The notes beneath the pieces were generated by a model. That model saw nothing but the letters and a program-made list of their open reading frames with translations. It was not told the DNA's origin and did not search any database. A program made the position numbers and the translations under genes. A DNA stretch of 64,000 bases from CAMWXW01 sp051650105 (GTDB taxonomy: Bacteria > Desulfobacterota > Desulfovibrionia > Desulfovibrionales > Desulfovibrionaceae): assembly GCA_051650105.1 (NCBI GenBank), contig JBOFIJ010000006.1, positions 124,001-188,000 on the forward strand, in the 5' to 3' direction. Of this stretch, positions 54,131 through 63,847 are shown in pieces (position 1 is the stretch's first letter; every line of letters starts with the position of its first letter).

Positions 54131-57100
54131 ATGTATATTAAAGAAGCTCGTATAACACAGTTTGGTATTTTGGAAAGTCAGGAGATGTTGTCTCTTCCCA
54201 ATTCTCTTATTGTTGTTCATGGTGTTAACGAAGCTGGTAAATCGACACTTCTCAATTTTTTCAGATGTATGGTTGCAGATATTCCGCAGAGAAAAGATAA
54301 TGAGCACTATAGAACTATTCCTGGCATTGATCTTGGCTTTTCTGGGAAAATCCGTGTTGTTCCAAGTTCTGTAGATAGTGCGTATCTTGAAATTTATAAA
54401 AAGTATGGTGCAGATTCAAGAAAAAAATCGGTAGTGACATTGAACGATTCTTTTGGGAAAAGCATAGATATGTCTTTGTGGAGACGTATGCTTGGAAGTG
54501 CTGCAGATATTGCTGTGTACAAGAATATGTTTGGGATTAGTTTGTCGGAGCTTGTTGCTGTTACCAAAGGAGATATTAAAGATGCTCTTTATGGCGCAAG
54601 TATCGCTATGAATGTGCGTTCTCCAAGAAAAGTCTTGGATCTTTTGGATACAAAATCGAACGCATTATATAGGCCAAAGGGGCAAAATCAGGCCATTAAT
54701 AAATTGCTTGTCGATCTTGCTCGTGTTGAAGAAGAGCGTTATGCATGTTTAGCGGTAATGGAGCAATATGAATCGTTACGAGTGCGTGCCAAGGCTTTAT
54801 CTGAAGAAATATCTTCTTTGGATGAAGATAGAAAGTGTATTCAGGAACGTGTTACCGCGTATCAAAAGATTGAAAGTTCTTTTGAATCGTACAAATCTGC
54901 TGTTATTTTACTTGATGAAGTGAAGGATCTACCTGCATCTTCTCAGTGTACAACTTCTTTGAAGGTAGAGTTTGAGCAATTATGCAGAGAAAAAGAGAAT
55001 ATTGAGGAGCAGTCTATAGGGCTTTTAAAGAAAAATAAAGGTCTTAATGAAGAGATAGTGCTGTTATCTGTTGATGAAAATATAGTAAAGAATGCGCATC
55101 AAATATATATTTTGTTAGAAAAAAAGTCGCAGTATCAATCTATGCAAGAGAACTTACAAAAAATTAGAAAAAATACTGAAGTATTATACGAGAATATTGA
55201 AGATATTGTTATGGAATTAGGTGATGAATGGGATAATGAACGCATACAAAAAATTGACACAAGTTTTGCTGTAGATAAAGAGATAAGTAAAAGAGAGCAG
55301 TTATTACATGAACATGATGCTGGAGTAAACCATAAGACACAAAATTTGGAAGATATTCAAGGTAGGTGTAAAATTCTTGAAAGAGAATTATCTTGGAATG
55401 AGGAAGAGAACGAATGTGTAGTAGAGCTTCCTATGTTGGAAGAAAATATAGAAAAATTACAGGTAAAATATCAAGAGTATCAGTATAAAGAGAGAGAGAG
55501 AGCTTCTATTGAATCTGCTCTTGAACGAGAGGTTGCAATAATTTGCCCAGAATGGAGTGTTGAAGAAGCTAAGAAATGTTCTCTTAGTGTTGAAGAGATA
55601 AGGGGTTTTCGTTCTCTTGCAGAAACGCATGCCCAATATGTTAAGAAATGGGATAATCTTAAAGAAAGAAGTAAGCGTTGTGAAATTAAATGTAGTAGTT
55701 ACATTGAGGATCTTGAAAAAAATGCAGAATTACTCAATAAATATGAAGAAGGTAATACGACAAAGGATCTTGAAACAATATCTTCATTAGAAAATCTTAT
55801 TTATGTGAGGGAGCAGATTTTCACTGCTCGTTATCTTTCTCGCAAAGTGTTATATTGTACTTGGATTTCTCTTTTTATAATCGCTATATTTACGGGGTTA
55901 TATTTTATTCATACTGGGGCCGTTATCTTTTCTTCAGTGATTGTTGGTTTTTCTTTGTTGGTTGGTCTTTTTTGTGCGTATTTTGTGTACAGCATTGAAA
56001 ATTCTATTAAAAAGCATTTAGTATCTTTAGATATGCCAGAGGTGAGAAATATTTCGCAATTGGAAAATGAGATTCTTATTTGTTCTGTTTGTCTTGGTTT
56101 AGAGGATGTTAAGAGAAGAACAGTGCAACAAAGAAAAATATTGCTTTTGGAAAATAAAGAAATAAATGATTATTATAAATTTTGTAAAAAACATGAAGCG
56201 ACTCTTAAAGAATTATTGTTTAAGGAAAGGGAAGAGTATGCTATTCTTCTCGATAGTCTTAAAGACGAAGAAGCAAAGATGGACCAATTACAATATAGAT
56301 GGAGATCGCATTTAGAAGCACTGCACATGCCAAGGTCTTTAGAGATATCGCCAGATGCATTTCAGAAGTTTTTTGAGAGTATGCAAAATATTACAAAGTG
56401 TATAAAGCAAAGTATTTTTGTTTATGAAGATTTAGCTCGCATACGGTTTGTGTGTAACGATGTAAAAAGAATTATAGAAGAGAGTACTTTGTATAGAAGC
56501 AGAGTTCATTTATTTACAGAAGATAATGGTGATTATGAGTATTTTTTTCAGGAAATGAAAAAATGTATAAAAAATCTTCAGGAAATTGCTAAAAATAGAT
56601 GGGCTAAGGAAGAGGAATATAAAAAATTACTGTGTGAAATTGAAGTATTAGAAGAGGCTATTCCAGAGATCAAGAGAAAAGCATTGGTTGTTATAGAATG
56701 GAAGAAATGGCTTTTAGAGCAGGGCTATCCAGAGGATATTAACCCTGAAATAGTGAGAGAATATATCAAGCAAATTCGTAAAATAAAAGAATATAATAAA
56801 TCTTTGGAAAAGTTATCTAAAGAAGAACAAGAAACAAGATTTTTTCTAGAAAATTTTGAAGCAAAGTTGCAAAAGTATATTATAATGCTTCCCTATGGGC
56901 GCAGAGACAGTGTGGAATATAAGGATAGCCTTAGCCGTTTAGAGTATCTTTGTTTATATCTTAAAGAAGAAGAAGAAAAATATAGAAAAAGAGATGAATT
57001 ATTGGGAAGGGAACAAGAACTTTCTAAAGAGATTGGAATTATTCAGGAACGTTTAGGAAGAATTGCTGAGAAAATACAAAATATTTTTCGCATAACAAAA

Positions 57101-57964
57101 ACATCTTCAATAGAGGACGTGCGAAATGCTTTTGATATTTTTGAAAAATATAATGAGAAGAGAGATCGTATAGAACAACTTCATCAAACAGTTAAAGGCA
57201 TAGTGTATCCTCGTACGTTACAAGATGTTGAGGAATATTTTTCTTCATTCTCTTTAGAAGAATTGAGAGACCATATTCAAGAAGAGCTTAGGAAGATTGA
57301 ACTTTTAGAAACACGGCGCGTCATTTTAGCCAAAGAATGTGGTATGTTAGAGAATCAGATTACACAGGCGGAGAAGGGTGGGATTAATATACACAATATG
57401 AATTATGCAATGCTTACCACAGAAATTGAAAAACACGTTAAGGAATGGATGCAGATGCGTGTTGCAAAAGAAATAATTATGAGGGCAAAACGACATCTTG
57501 AAGAACATAAACAGCCTTTTGTTATGGAGATAGCGAGTCTATTTATGAATGAAATTACGGATGGTTTTTGGAATCGTATTTTGCGTTCTACGGAGAATGA
57601 TATTATTTTGTCTAATACTAAGGGTGCACGGAGTAATCCTGAATTGTTAAGTAGAGGTACTCAAGAGCAAGCGTACTGTGCTTTACGGCTTGCAGGAGCT
57701 TGTAACCATGCTACTATTACTAAAGAAAGTCTTCCTTTATTACTTGATGATGTTACCGTTAATTTTGATTCACAGCGTGCACAAAAGATGGCAAAGTTAC
57801 TGCTTTCTCTTGCGAGTGGGAGTTTGCCGAATATTCCACAGCATCAAATATTTTTATTCACATGCCATGATAGTGTTGTGAATATGTTTAAAAATACTAT
57901 TCCAGAAGCAAAATTTTTCTCTCTTAATTCTGGCGTTTTGAGTGTTTCAGAATCTTTTGTATAA
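54131..57964 (+). CDS. YhaN-type SMC-like ATPase with internal membrane segment
   Basis: The Rad50/SbcC-like partner of the nuclease encoded 2 bases upstream. The 1277-residue protein has Walker A HGVNEAGKST (about residues 30-39), long coiled-coil arms rich in Glu and Lys on both sides, an internal pair of hydrophobic segments (about 575-620), and a C-terminal ATPase half with signature LLSRGTQEQAYCALRLA and Walker B LPLLLDDVTVNFDSQR. The central membrane hairpin in place of a zinc hook is typical of YhaN. It would tether DNA-end processing to the membrane. Confidence 0.88.
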   Translation: MYIKEARITQFGILESQEMLSLPNSLIVVHGVNEAGKSTLLNFFRCMVADIPQRKDNEHYRTIPGIDLGFSGKIRVVPSSVDSAYLEIYKKYGADSRKKSVVTLNDSFGKSIDMSLWRRMLGSAADIAVYKNMFGISLSELVAVTKGDIKDALYGASIAMNVRSPRKVLDLLDTKSNALYRPKGQNQAINKLLVDLARVEEERYACLAVMEQYESLRVRAKALSEEISSLDEDRKCIQERVTAYQKIESSFESYKSAVILLDEVKDLPASSQCTTSLKVEFEQLCREKENIEEQSIGLLKKNKGLNEEIVLLSVDENIVKNAHQIYILLEKKSQYQSMQENLQKIRKNTEVLYENIEDIVMELGDEWDNERIQKIDTSFAVDKEISKREQLLHEHDAGVNHKTQNLEDIQGRCKILERELSWNEEENECVVELPMLEENIEKLQVKYQEYQYKERERASIESALEREVAIICPEWSVEEAKKCSLSVEEIRGFRSLAETHAQYVKKWDNLKERSKRCEIKCSSYIEDLEKNAELLNKYEEGNTTKDLETISSLENLIYVREQIFTARYLSRKVLYCTWISLFIIAIFTGLYFIHTGAVIFSSVIVGFSLLVGLFCAYFVYSIENSIKKHLVSLDMPEVRNISQLENEILICSVCLGLEDVKRRTVQQRKILLLENKEINDYYKFCKKHEATLKELLFKEREEYAILLDSLKDEEAKMDQLQYRWRSHLEALHMPRSLEISPDAFQKFFESMQNITKCIKQSIFVYEDLARIRFVCNDVKRIIEESTLYRSRVHLFTEDNGDYEYFFQEMKKCIKNLQEIAKNRWAKEEEYKKLLCEIEVLEEAIPEIKRKALVVIEWKKWLLEQGYPEDINPEIVREYIKQIRKIKEYNKSLEKLSKEEQETRFFLENFEAKLQKYIIMLPYGRRDSVEYKDSLSRLEYLCLYLKEEEEKYRKRDELLGREQELSKEIGIIQERLGRIAEKIQNIFRITKTSSIEDVRNAFDIFEKYNEKRDRIEQLHQTVKGIVYPRTLQDVEEYFSSFSLEELRDHIQEELRKIELLETRRVILAKECGMLENQITQAEKGGINIHNMNYAMLTTEIEKHVKEWMQMRVAKEIIMRAKRHLEEHKQPFVMEIASLFMNEITDGFWNRILRSTENDIILSNTKGARSNPELLSRGTQEQAYCALRLAGACNHATITKESLPLLLDDVTVNFDSQRAQKMAKLLLSLASGSLPNIPQHQIFLFTCHDSVVNMFKNTIPEAKFFSLNSGVLSVSESFV

Positions 57965-58390
57965 CAAGTGCTATTGTATTTTTGTGGTTGTATTCTGTAG
58001 TTATTGTTTTTTGAAGGACCAGCTATACGGAGAATTTCTTATAAGAAAGACACTTAGGTATATTTATATAGCTATTTATTGGTGAAGATACATTGTTATT
58101 ACAGTAAGATATTGTAGTATTTGTATAAAAGGATATAGTACTTGATATAAACTCTTTTTATAAACTAGAGTTAGTAACTTGTTATTGTAATAGTGATAGG
58201 TATAGGTTATACTTTATCGTAGAATGTACAGTATATAGAAAAATGTATTATGTATATGCACTATAGAAAATGAAGTGAAATACAGTACAAAGGTATGAGA
58301 TATCTCTGTTTTTTACAGATATTCTATTGGACAATATTAGAGAAATAGTATAAAATAACTGGCGATAGTCATTGCTGTGTATGGGTGAAT
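57965..58390. promoter_or_regulatory. Spacer upstream of plsX with candidate promoter
   Basis: 426 AT-rich bases. A promoter-like pair, TTGGAC (58327-58332) and TATAAA (58349-58354) with a 16-base spacing, lies about 37 bases before the plsX start. No FapR-type palindrome or other operator is evident. Confidence 0.55.
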
Positions 58391-59410
58391 ATGAAAAAGG
58401 ATATTATTATAGCGGTTGACGCTATGGGGGGTGATGTAGGCCCTTCAGTCATTGTTGCAGGGGCAATTGAGGTTGCTAAGCAGCATGATTTTGTGAAGAT
58501 TATTTTTGTTGGAGATAAAAATAGTATTCAGGAAGAATTGGAAAAAAATATTACAGCACAAGCGCGTTTTGAAGTAGTGCATGCGGAAGAAGTAGCGCTT
58601 ATGTCTGAAAAACCTGCAGAGATAGTACGCAAGAAAAAGAGTTCCTCAATCTATATAGCGTGTCAATTGGTAAAAGAGGGTAAAGCAGATGCTTTTGTGA
58701 GTGCAGGTCATTCTGGCGCTGCTGTTGCGTGCGGGATGTTTATTATAGGTCGTTTAAAGGGTGTTGATAGGCCAGCTTTGGCCGGTATAATGCCAACAGA
58801 GAAAAATCCTTTTATCTTTCTCGATCTTGGTGCTAACGTTGATTGTAGTTCCAAGAATTTACTGCAATTTGCTCTTATGGGAGACAAGTTAGCAAGGAAT
58901 CTTTTGGAGTATCAAGATCCAAGAGTTGCTATTTTAAGTATTGGAGAAGAAGAAGGAAAAGGGAATATTCTTACTTTGGAATCCTATGCTTTATTGAAAA
59001 ATGCAAAGGGTATTAATTTTGTTGGTAATATAGAAGGCAAAGACCTTTTTACTGGTGAAATAGATGTTGTTGTGTGTGATGGATTTGTTGGGAATATTGC
59101 TCTTAAGTTGAGTGAGGGGTTAAGTTCTTCTATTCGTGCTATGCTAAAAAAGTATTTGAGTCAAGATATTCTCTCTCGTATCGGTGGGGTTCTTTCTCTT
59201 TTTGCTTTTAGAAGATTCAAAAAACACACAGATTATGCTGAATATGGTGGTGCTCTCCTTGTTGGTTTAAAAAAGGTTGGTATTGTTGCTCATGGAAGGT
59301 CGAACCAAAAAGCTATACAAAGTGCCACACAAATGGCGGTAACTCTTGTAGCAAAAGAGACATGTGAGCAGTTGGAAATAGCATTAGCTATGAATCAAGT
59401 AGATGAATGA
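58391..59410 (+). CDS. plsX: Phosphate acyltransferase PlsX
   Basis: This makes acyl-phosphate from acyl-ACP for phospholipid synthesis. The 339-residue protein begins with the family signature IIIAVDAMGGDVGPSV and includes EKPAEIVRKKKSSS, AFVSAGHSGAAV, PFIFLDLGANVDC and VVVCDGFVGNIALK. The frame opens at a GTG two codons earlier; the ATG at 58391 fits the family N-terminus. It begins the fatty-acid operon. Confidence 0.95.
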   Translation: MKKDIIIAVDAMGGDVGPSVIVAGAIEVAKQHDFVKIIFVGDKNSIQEELEKNITAQARFEVVHAEEVALMSEKPAEIVRKKKSSSIYIACQLVKEGKADAFVSAGHSGAAVACGMFIIGRLKGVDRPALAGIMPTEKNPFIFLDLGANVDCSSKNLLQFALMGDKLARNLLEYQDPRVAILSIGEEEGKGNILTLESYALLKNAKGINFVGNIEGKDLFTGEIDVVVCDGFVGNIALKLSEGLSSSIRAMLKKYLSQDILSRIGGVLSLFAFRRFKKHTDYAEYGGALLVGLKKVGIVAHGRSNQKAIQSATQMAVTLVAKETCEQLEIALAMNQVDE

Positions 59411-59434
59411 ATTTTTTCTATATTCATTTTTTTG

Positions 59435-59443
59435 TGATATAAT
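59435..59443 (+). promoter_or_regulatory. Extended -10 promoter element before fabH
   Basis: TGATATAAT carries both the TG extension and a perfect TATAAT hexamer, 30 bases upstream of the fabH start, with no clear -35. It may give an internal promoter in the fatty-acid operon. Confidence 0.45.
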
Positions 59444-59472
59444 GAAGACAACACGAAATGAGAAGGTTCTTT

Positions 59473-60456
59473 ATGAGTATATGTTATGTACATGCTATAG
59501 ATATTGCTCTTCCAAAGAAAATAGTAAAAAATAGCGATTTAGAATCTATTATGGATACGACAGATGAGTGGATTTATACAAGAACAGGTATAAAGCAGCG
59601 CTATATAATTTCTGAAGGAGAAAGTAATACATCTCTTTCGATTATTGCGGCAAAAAAGGCTATTGTTCGTTCGGGCATTTCTATAGATGATATCACTCAT
59701 GTAATTGGAGCCACATGTTCTCCAACACATTATTCTCCAAGTTTGGCTTCAGAAGTTGCATATGGTTTAGGTATACATAATGCTTCGGCCTTTGATTGTA
59801 ATGCAATGTGTTCAGGTTTTATGTATGCTTTGGAAATTGCGAGAGGTTTTATTGCTGCTAGCCCAAATGCAAAGGTATTACTTCTTGCTAGTGAGGTTAT
59901 GTCTAGAAAATGTAATATGCAAGACAGAAACACAGCGGTTTTATTTGGAGATGCTGCAACAGCAACAATATTATCTTCTTATTCTGAAAAAAGTATTGCT
60001 ATACTTCATGATGTACTTACGAAAGCAGAAGGAAAATGGGGGTCTTGCCTGACTATTGGTGGAGGAACAGAAGAGGAATTATCTGTAGGAAAAACTATCT
60101 CGGATGATTTTTTCTTACAAATGAACGGTAGTGAGGTATTTAAAAGCGCTGTAAGAATTATGCCGAGAGTATGTGAGGAGTTATTAGAAAAGAATGGTTA
60201 TTCTATTAAGGATATTGATGTTTTTGTACCTCACCAAGCAAATAGCAGAATAATTGAAGCTGTGGGTACTCGTTTGGGCATAGATAGAGAACATGTTTTC
60301 GTAAATGTGGAAAATTATGGAAATACATCTGCTGCGTCCATTCCGTTAGCACTTTTTGATGCTTTGGAGCAAAAAAGAATAAAGAAAGGAGATAGAACAC
60401 TTATGGTTGCCTTTGGTGGAGGGTTTACGTGGGGGGCAAGCATATTGCAATTTTAG
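59473..60456 (+). CDS. fabH: 3-oxoacyl-ACP synthase III (FabH)
   Basis: This starts fatty-acid synthesis by condensing acetyl-CoA with malonyl-ACP. The start at 59473 follows AGAAGG; the frame is open from 59458. In 327 residues the catalytic Cys lies in FDCNAMCSGFMYAL, the His in FVPHQANSRI and the Asn in VENYGNTSAASIP. It follows plsX by 62 bases. fabD, often between fabH and fabG, is absent. Confidence 0.95.
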   Translation: MSICYVHAIDIALPKKIVKNSDLESIMDTTDEWIYTRTGIKQRYIISEGESNTSLSIIAAKKAIVRSGISIDDITHVIGATCSPTHYSPSLASEVAYGLGIHNASAFDCNAMCSGFMYALEIARGFIAASPNAKVLLLASEVMSRKCNMQDRNTAVLFGDAATATILSSYSEKSIAILHDVLTKAEGKWGSCLTIGGGTEEELSVGKTISDDFFLQMNGSEVFKSAVRIMPRVCEELLEKNGYSIKDIDVFVPHQANSRIIEAVGTRLGIDREHVFVNVENYGNTSAASIPLALFDALEQKRIKKGDRTLMVAFGGGFTWGASILQF

Positions 60457-60527
60457 TAGAATTGTGTTAGAATTTTTTGGAAGTGTATGGTGATAAATAG
60501 CTGATATGCTTGTATAAAGGAATATTT

Positions 60528-61268
60528 ATGGAAAATAAATCAGTTGCCCTTGTTACAGGGGCTTCACGAGGCATTGGTAAGGCTATTGCTGAAATACTTG
60601 CTTCTAAGGGCTTTTTAGTGTACATTACATATGTCAGTAAGGCTGATGAGGCAGAAGAGGTTGTTGCAGACATCTTGAAAAAAGGTTTTCATGCAAAGGC
60701 TTTTCAGCTCGATGTTGCTGATTCTAGTGCTGTTGTCCAGTTCTTTCAAAATGAAATTAAAGATAAATTTCGTCTTGAAGTTCTTGTCAATAATGCTGGT
60801 ATTACTAAAGACGGACTCCTATTAAGAATGAAAGATGAGGACTTTGATTCTGTTATTGATATCAATCTTAAGGGTTCGTTTGTATGCATGAGAGAAGCTT
60901 CAAAAATTATGTCCAAGCAACGCTATGGACGAATAATTAATATTGCATCTGTTGTTGGGGAAACTGGTAATGCAGGGCAGGTCAATTATGCTGCTTCTAA
61001 GGCAGGAATGATTGGTATGACTAAATCTGCTGCTAAAGAATTAGCTTCTCGTAATATTACTGTGAATGCAGTCACGCCTGGTTTTATTGAAACAGATATG
61101 ACAAATGATCTTCCAGAGAATATTCGAGAATCTTATGCTAAGGCTATCCCTGTTGGAAAGTTAGGAAATGTCTTTGATATAGCATATGCTGTGGCTTTTT
61201 TAGCAAGTCCAGAATCTGGATATATTACAGGACAGGTTCTTGGTGTTAATGGTGGGATGCACTGTTAA
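60528..61268 (+). CDS. fabG: 3-oxoacyl-ACP reductase (FabG)
   Basis: This NADPH-dependent reductase acts on 3-ketoacyl-ACP. The 246-residue SDR has the cofactor motif TGASRGIGKAIA, LVNNAGITKDGLLLRM, the catalytic Ser in IASVVGETGNAGQ and YxxxK as YAASK, and the PGFIETDMT loop. The ATG at 60528 follows AAAGGAA; an earlier TTG at 60510 is unlikely. Confidence 0.95.
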   Translation: MENKSVALVTGASRGIGKAIAEILASKGFLVYITYVSKADEAEEVVADILKKGFHAKAFQLDVADSSAVVQFFQNEIKDKFRLEVLVNNAGITKDGLLLRMKDEDFDSVIDINLKGSFVCMREASKIMSKQRYGRIINIASVVGETGNAGQVNYAASKAGMIGMTKSAAKELASRNITVNAVTPGFIETDMTNDLPENIRESYAKAIPVGKLGNVFDIAYAVAFLASPESGYITGQVLGVNGGMHC

Positions 61269-61298
61269 ATAAAACTATATTATTTGGGAGAATATATA

Positions 61299-61529
61299 AT
61301 GTCTACACAAGATGCAATTATTAAGATTATTGTAGAGCAATTAGGTGTTGATAAAGATAAAGTTATTCCTTCTGCTATTTTTATTGAGGATTTAGGAGCA
61401 GATTCTTTAGATCTTACAGAACTTATTATGGCTATGGAAGAGGAATTTGGTATCGATATTAATGATGAAGATGCTCAAAAAATTCTGAAAGTACAAGATG
61501 CAATTGATTATGTAGAGAAACACATCTAA
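61299..61529 (+). CDS. acpP: Acyl carrier protein
   Basis: This carries acyl intermediates on a 4'-phosphopantetheine. The 76-residue acidic protein has the attachment Ser36 in DLGADSLDLTEL. GGGAGAA before the ATG at 61299 fixes the start. It sits between fabG and fabF, as is standard. Confidence 0.97.
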   Translation: MSTQDAIIKIIVEQLGVDKDKVIPSAIFIEDLGADSLDLTELIMAMEEEFGIDINDEDAQKILKVQDAIDYVEKHI

Positions 61530-61588
61530 TTATATTTTTAAAAGAGGGAGAGGAAAAGCTTCTCCTTCCTTTTAATAAGGATTATATT

Positions 61589-62827
61589 ATGCATAGAGTT
61601 GTTGTAACAGGCATGTCTGTTGTTAGTCCACTTGGAAATTCCCTTGAGGAAAGCTGGAAGAATGTACTTGCTTGTAAAAGTGGTATTGCTCCTATTACAG
61701 CTTTTGATGCCACTGACTTTTCTACAAGAATAGCTGGTGAACTTAAAAATTTTGATCCTACCCTTTTTGGTTTTGATCCAAAAGCATTACGTAGAATGGA
61801 TAGATTCTCGCAAATGGCTTGTGTTGCAGCAAAAATGCTTATGGAAGATGCTAATTATCAAGTAACAAAAGAGAATGAAAAAAGGCTGGGTGTGTTACTA
61901 GGTACAGGTGTTGGGGGTATTTCTACTATAGAGATTCATGCGAGGGATCTTATAAGTAAAGGACCAAATAAAATATCTCCCTTTATGATTCCCATGTTTA
62001 TTAGCAATATGGCTCCAGGACACGTTGCTATTACTGTTGGAGCAAAAGGTGTGAACCTTACTATAACAAGTGCTTGTGCCTCTGCTACACACGCTATAGG
62101 GCTCGCACTTGATGCTTTACGTGTTGGAAGAGCCGATGCTATTATTACTGGTGGTGTTGAAGCAAGTATTACTCCTTTAGGAATATCTGGATTTACGGCT
62201 CTTAAAGCCCTTTCTAGTTATAATGATGAACCAACAAAGGCATCAAGACCATTTGATGCTCAAAGAGATGGTTTTGTTATGGGAGAGGGTGCTGGTTTCT
62301 TGCTATTAGAAACTCTTGAAAGTGCACAAAAACGTGGCGCAACTATTTATGCAGAAATTGTGGGTGCGGGTGCTTCTGATGATGCATACCATATTACTGC
62401 TCCTCTTGATACTGGTGAGGGAATGATCGCAGCTATGAAACATGCTCTTGATGATGCTAAGATTGCTCCAGAAGCTATCGATTATATTAATGCTCATGGA
62501 ACATCTACCCCATTAAATGATATGTGTGAAACTCGATCTATTAAAGAAGTATTTGGTAAGCATGCCTATAAACTTGCTGTTTCTTCTAATAAATCTCAAG
62601 TAGGACATCTTCTAGGTGCTGCTGGAGGAATAGAATTGGCTTTTACTATTAAAGGAATGTGCGATGGTATTATTCCTGGTACTATGAATCTTGAACATCC
62701 AGATCCAGAATGTGATTTAGATTATATTCCAAATGAAGTAAGAAAAATGCAGATAGAATATGCTATATCAAATTCTTTTGGTTTTGGTGGAACAAATGGA
62801 TGTATTGTTGTTAAGCGTTTTCAATAA
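61589..62827 (+). CDS. fabF: 3-oxoacyl-ACP synthase II (FabF)
   Basis: This elongating condensing enzyme extends acyl-ACP. The 412-residue protein has the catalytic Cys in TITSACASATHAIG, one His in INAHGTSTPLND and the other in SNKSQVGHLLGAAGG, plus the C-terminal NSFGFGGTNGC. It is the last gene of the operon and is followed by a hairpin terminator. Confidence 0.96.
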   Translation: MHRVVVTGMSVVSPLGNSLEESWKNVLACKSGIAPITAFDATDFSTRIAGELKNFDPTLFGFDPKALRRMDRFSQMACVAAKMLMEDANYQVTKENEKRLGVLLGTGVGGISTIEIHARDLISKGPNKISPFMIPMFISNMAPGHVAITVGAKGVNLTITSACASATHAIGLALDALRVGRADAIITGGVEASITPLGISGFTALKALSSYNDEPTKASRPFDAQRDGFVMGEGAGFLLLETLESAQKRGATIYAEIVGAGASDDAYHITAPLDTGEGMIAAMKHALDDAKIAPEAIDYINAHGTSTPLNDMCETRSIKEVFGKHAYKLAVSSNKSQVGHLLGAAGGIELAFTIKGMCDGIIPGTMNLEHPDPECDLDYIPNEVRKMQIEYAISNSFGFGGTNGCIVVKRFQ

Positions 62828-62852
62828 ATTGTTACTTATTTTATATTGTAGC

Positions 62853-62886
62853 AAAGGCCTTTCATAAATGAAGGGCTTTTTTTATT
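62853..62886 (+). terminator. Rho-independent terminator of the fatty-acid operon
   Basis: A stem pairs AAAGGCCTTTCAT (62853-62865) with ATGAAGGGCTTT (62868-62879), with one bulged base and one G-T pair. It is followed by a run of T and begins 25 bases after the fabF stop. Confidence 0.8.
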
Positions 62887-63263
62887 AATGTATTATGTAT
62901 TTCTTTCTAGGCATAAGTAATTATATTTAGAGTGTATTGTAATAAAGATTCTTATTCATGAAATTTTTGTATACAATACTTATGTATTTTTTTCTCATTA
63001 TATAGTGCTTGTATTGGATTAGGAAATAGATAACAATGGGACACAATCTTAAAAATAGTATTTGTAATACTTTTTCTTTTGTATAAAAATTAATAGTGCC
63101 ATTCTATAATAATACAGTGCTGTAGTTTATAGCATATAGCAAGTAGCTATGTTACCTGAAATTGTAATGTAAAACATAATATTATAATAAAAGATGTAGA
63201 GATACTTATACTATAAAGTGTATACCAGTAAAAAGTATAATAGTATTTAAGAAAAGATTATAG
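62887..63263. other. Spacer between fabF and fumarase genes
   Basis: About 377 AT-rich bases between convergent genes. No protein-like frame, RNA gene or repeat found. Confidence 0.5.
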
Positions 63264-63836
63264 CTACAGTACTATTGTTTTCGCGTACTTTTTAGGGTTA
63301 CTTTCGTAGATATTCGCACCATAGGAATCTAATGCTACAATAACTGGAAAATCAACAACTTCCAAAATACAAAGAGCTTCTGGGCCAAGTTCAGGATAGG
63401 CTTTAATTGTGTACGATACAACTTTTTTTCCAAGAAGAACACCTAAACCACCAACAGCTGCAAAATAGACAGCACCATGTTCCTTTAGAGCTTGCCTTGT
63501 ATTAGGTAGTGGCATGCCTTTACCTATAATGCCTTTTAATCCTTCTTGTAATAAGCGAGGAGTATATGCATCCATTCTTCCACTTGTTGTTGGGCCAGCC
63601 GAGCCTATAATTGCTCCAGGTTTCGCTGGAGATGGCCCTACATAATAGATTATCTGATTCAATAAAGGGATTGGGAGTTTTTCACCATTATTAAGAGCCT
63701 CTATCAATTTTTTATGGGTTGCATCCCTTGCACCTATTAGTGTGCCTGTAATAAGAACAGTATCTCCTATATGTAAAGAGCGTATTTGTGTCTGATCAAA
63801 TGGAGTGGTGATTCTCTTATCGATATTTTGTGTCAT
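63264..63836 (-). CDS. Fumarate hydratase, class I, beta subunit
   Basis: The C-terminal (beta) subunit of the two-subunit iron-sulfur hydro-lyase converting fumarate and malate; a tartrate dehydratase is the alternative. The 190-residue protein has the conserved SLHIGDTVLITGTLIGARD, IIGSAGPTTSGRMD, a GKGMP loop, FAAVGGLGVLL and EVVDFPVIVALDS. The start at 63836 follows AAGGA; an upstream in-frame ATG at 63884 would overlap the alpha-subunit gene. It lies 11 bases after the alpha stop. Confidence 0.9.
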   Translation of the reverse strand: MTQNIDKRITTPFDQTQIRSLHIGDTVLITGTLIGARDATHKKLIEALNNGEKLPIPLLNQIIYYVGPSPAKPGAIIGSAGPTTSGRMDAYTPRLLQEGLKGIIGKGMPLPNTRQALKEHGAVYFAAVGGLGVLLGKKVVSYTIKAYPELGPEALCILEVVDFPVIVALDSYGANIYESNPKKYAKTIVL

Positions 63837-63847
63837 TATCCATTCCT

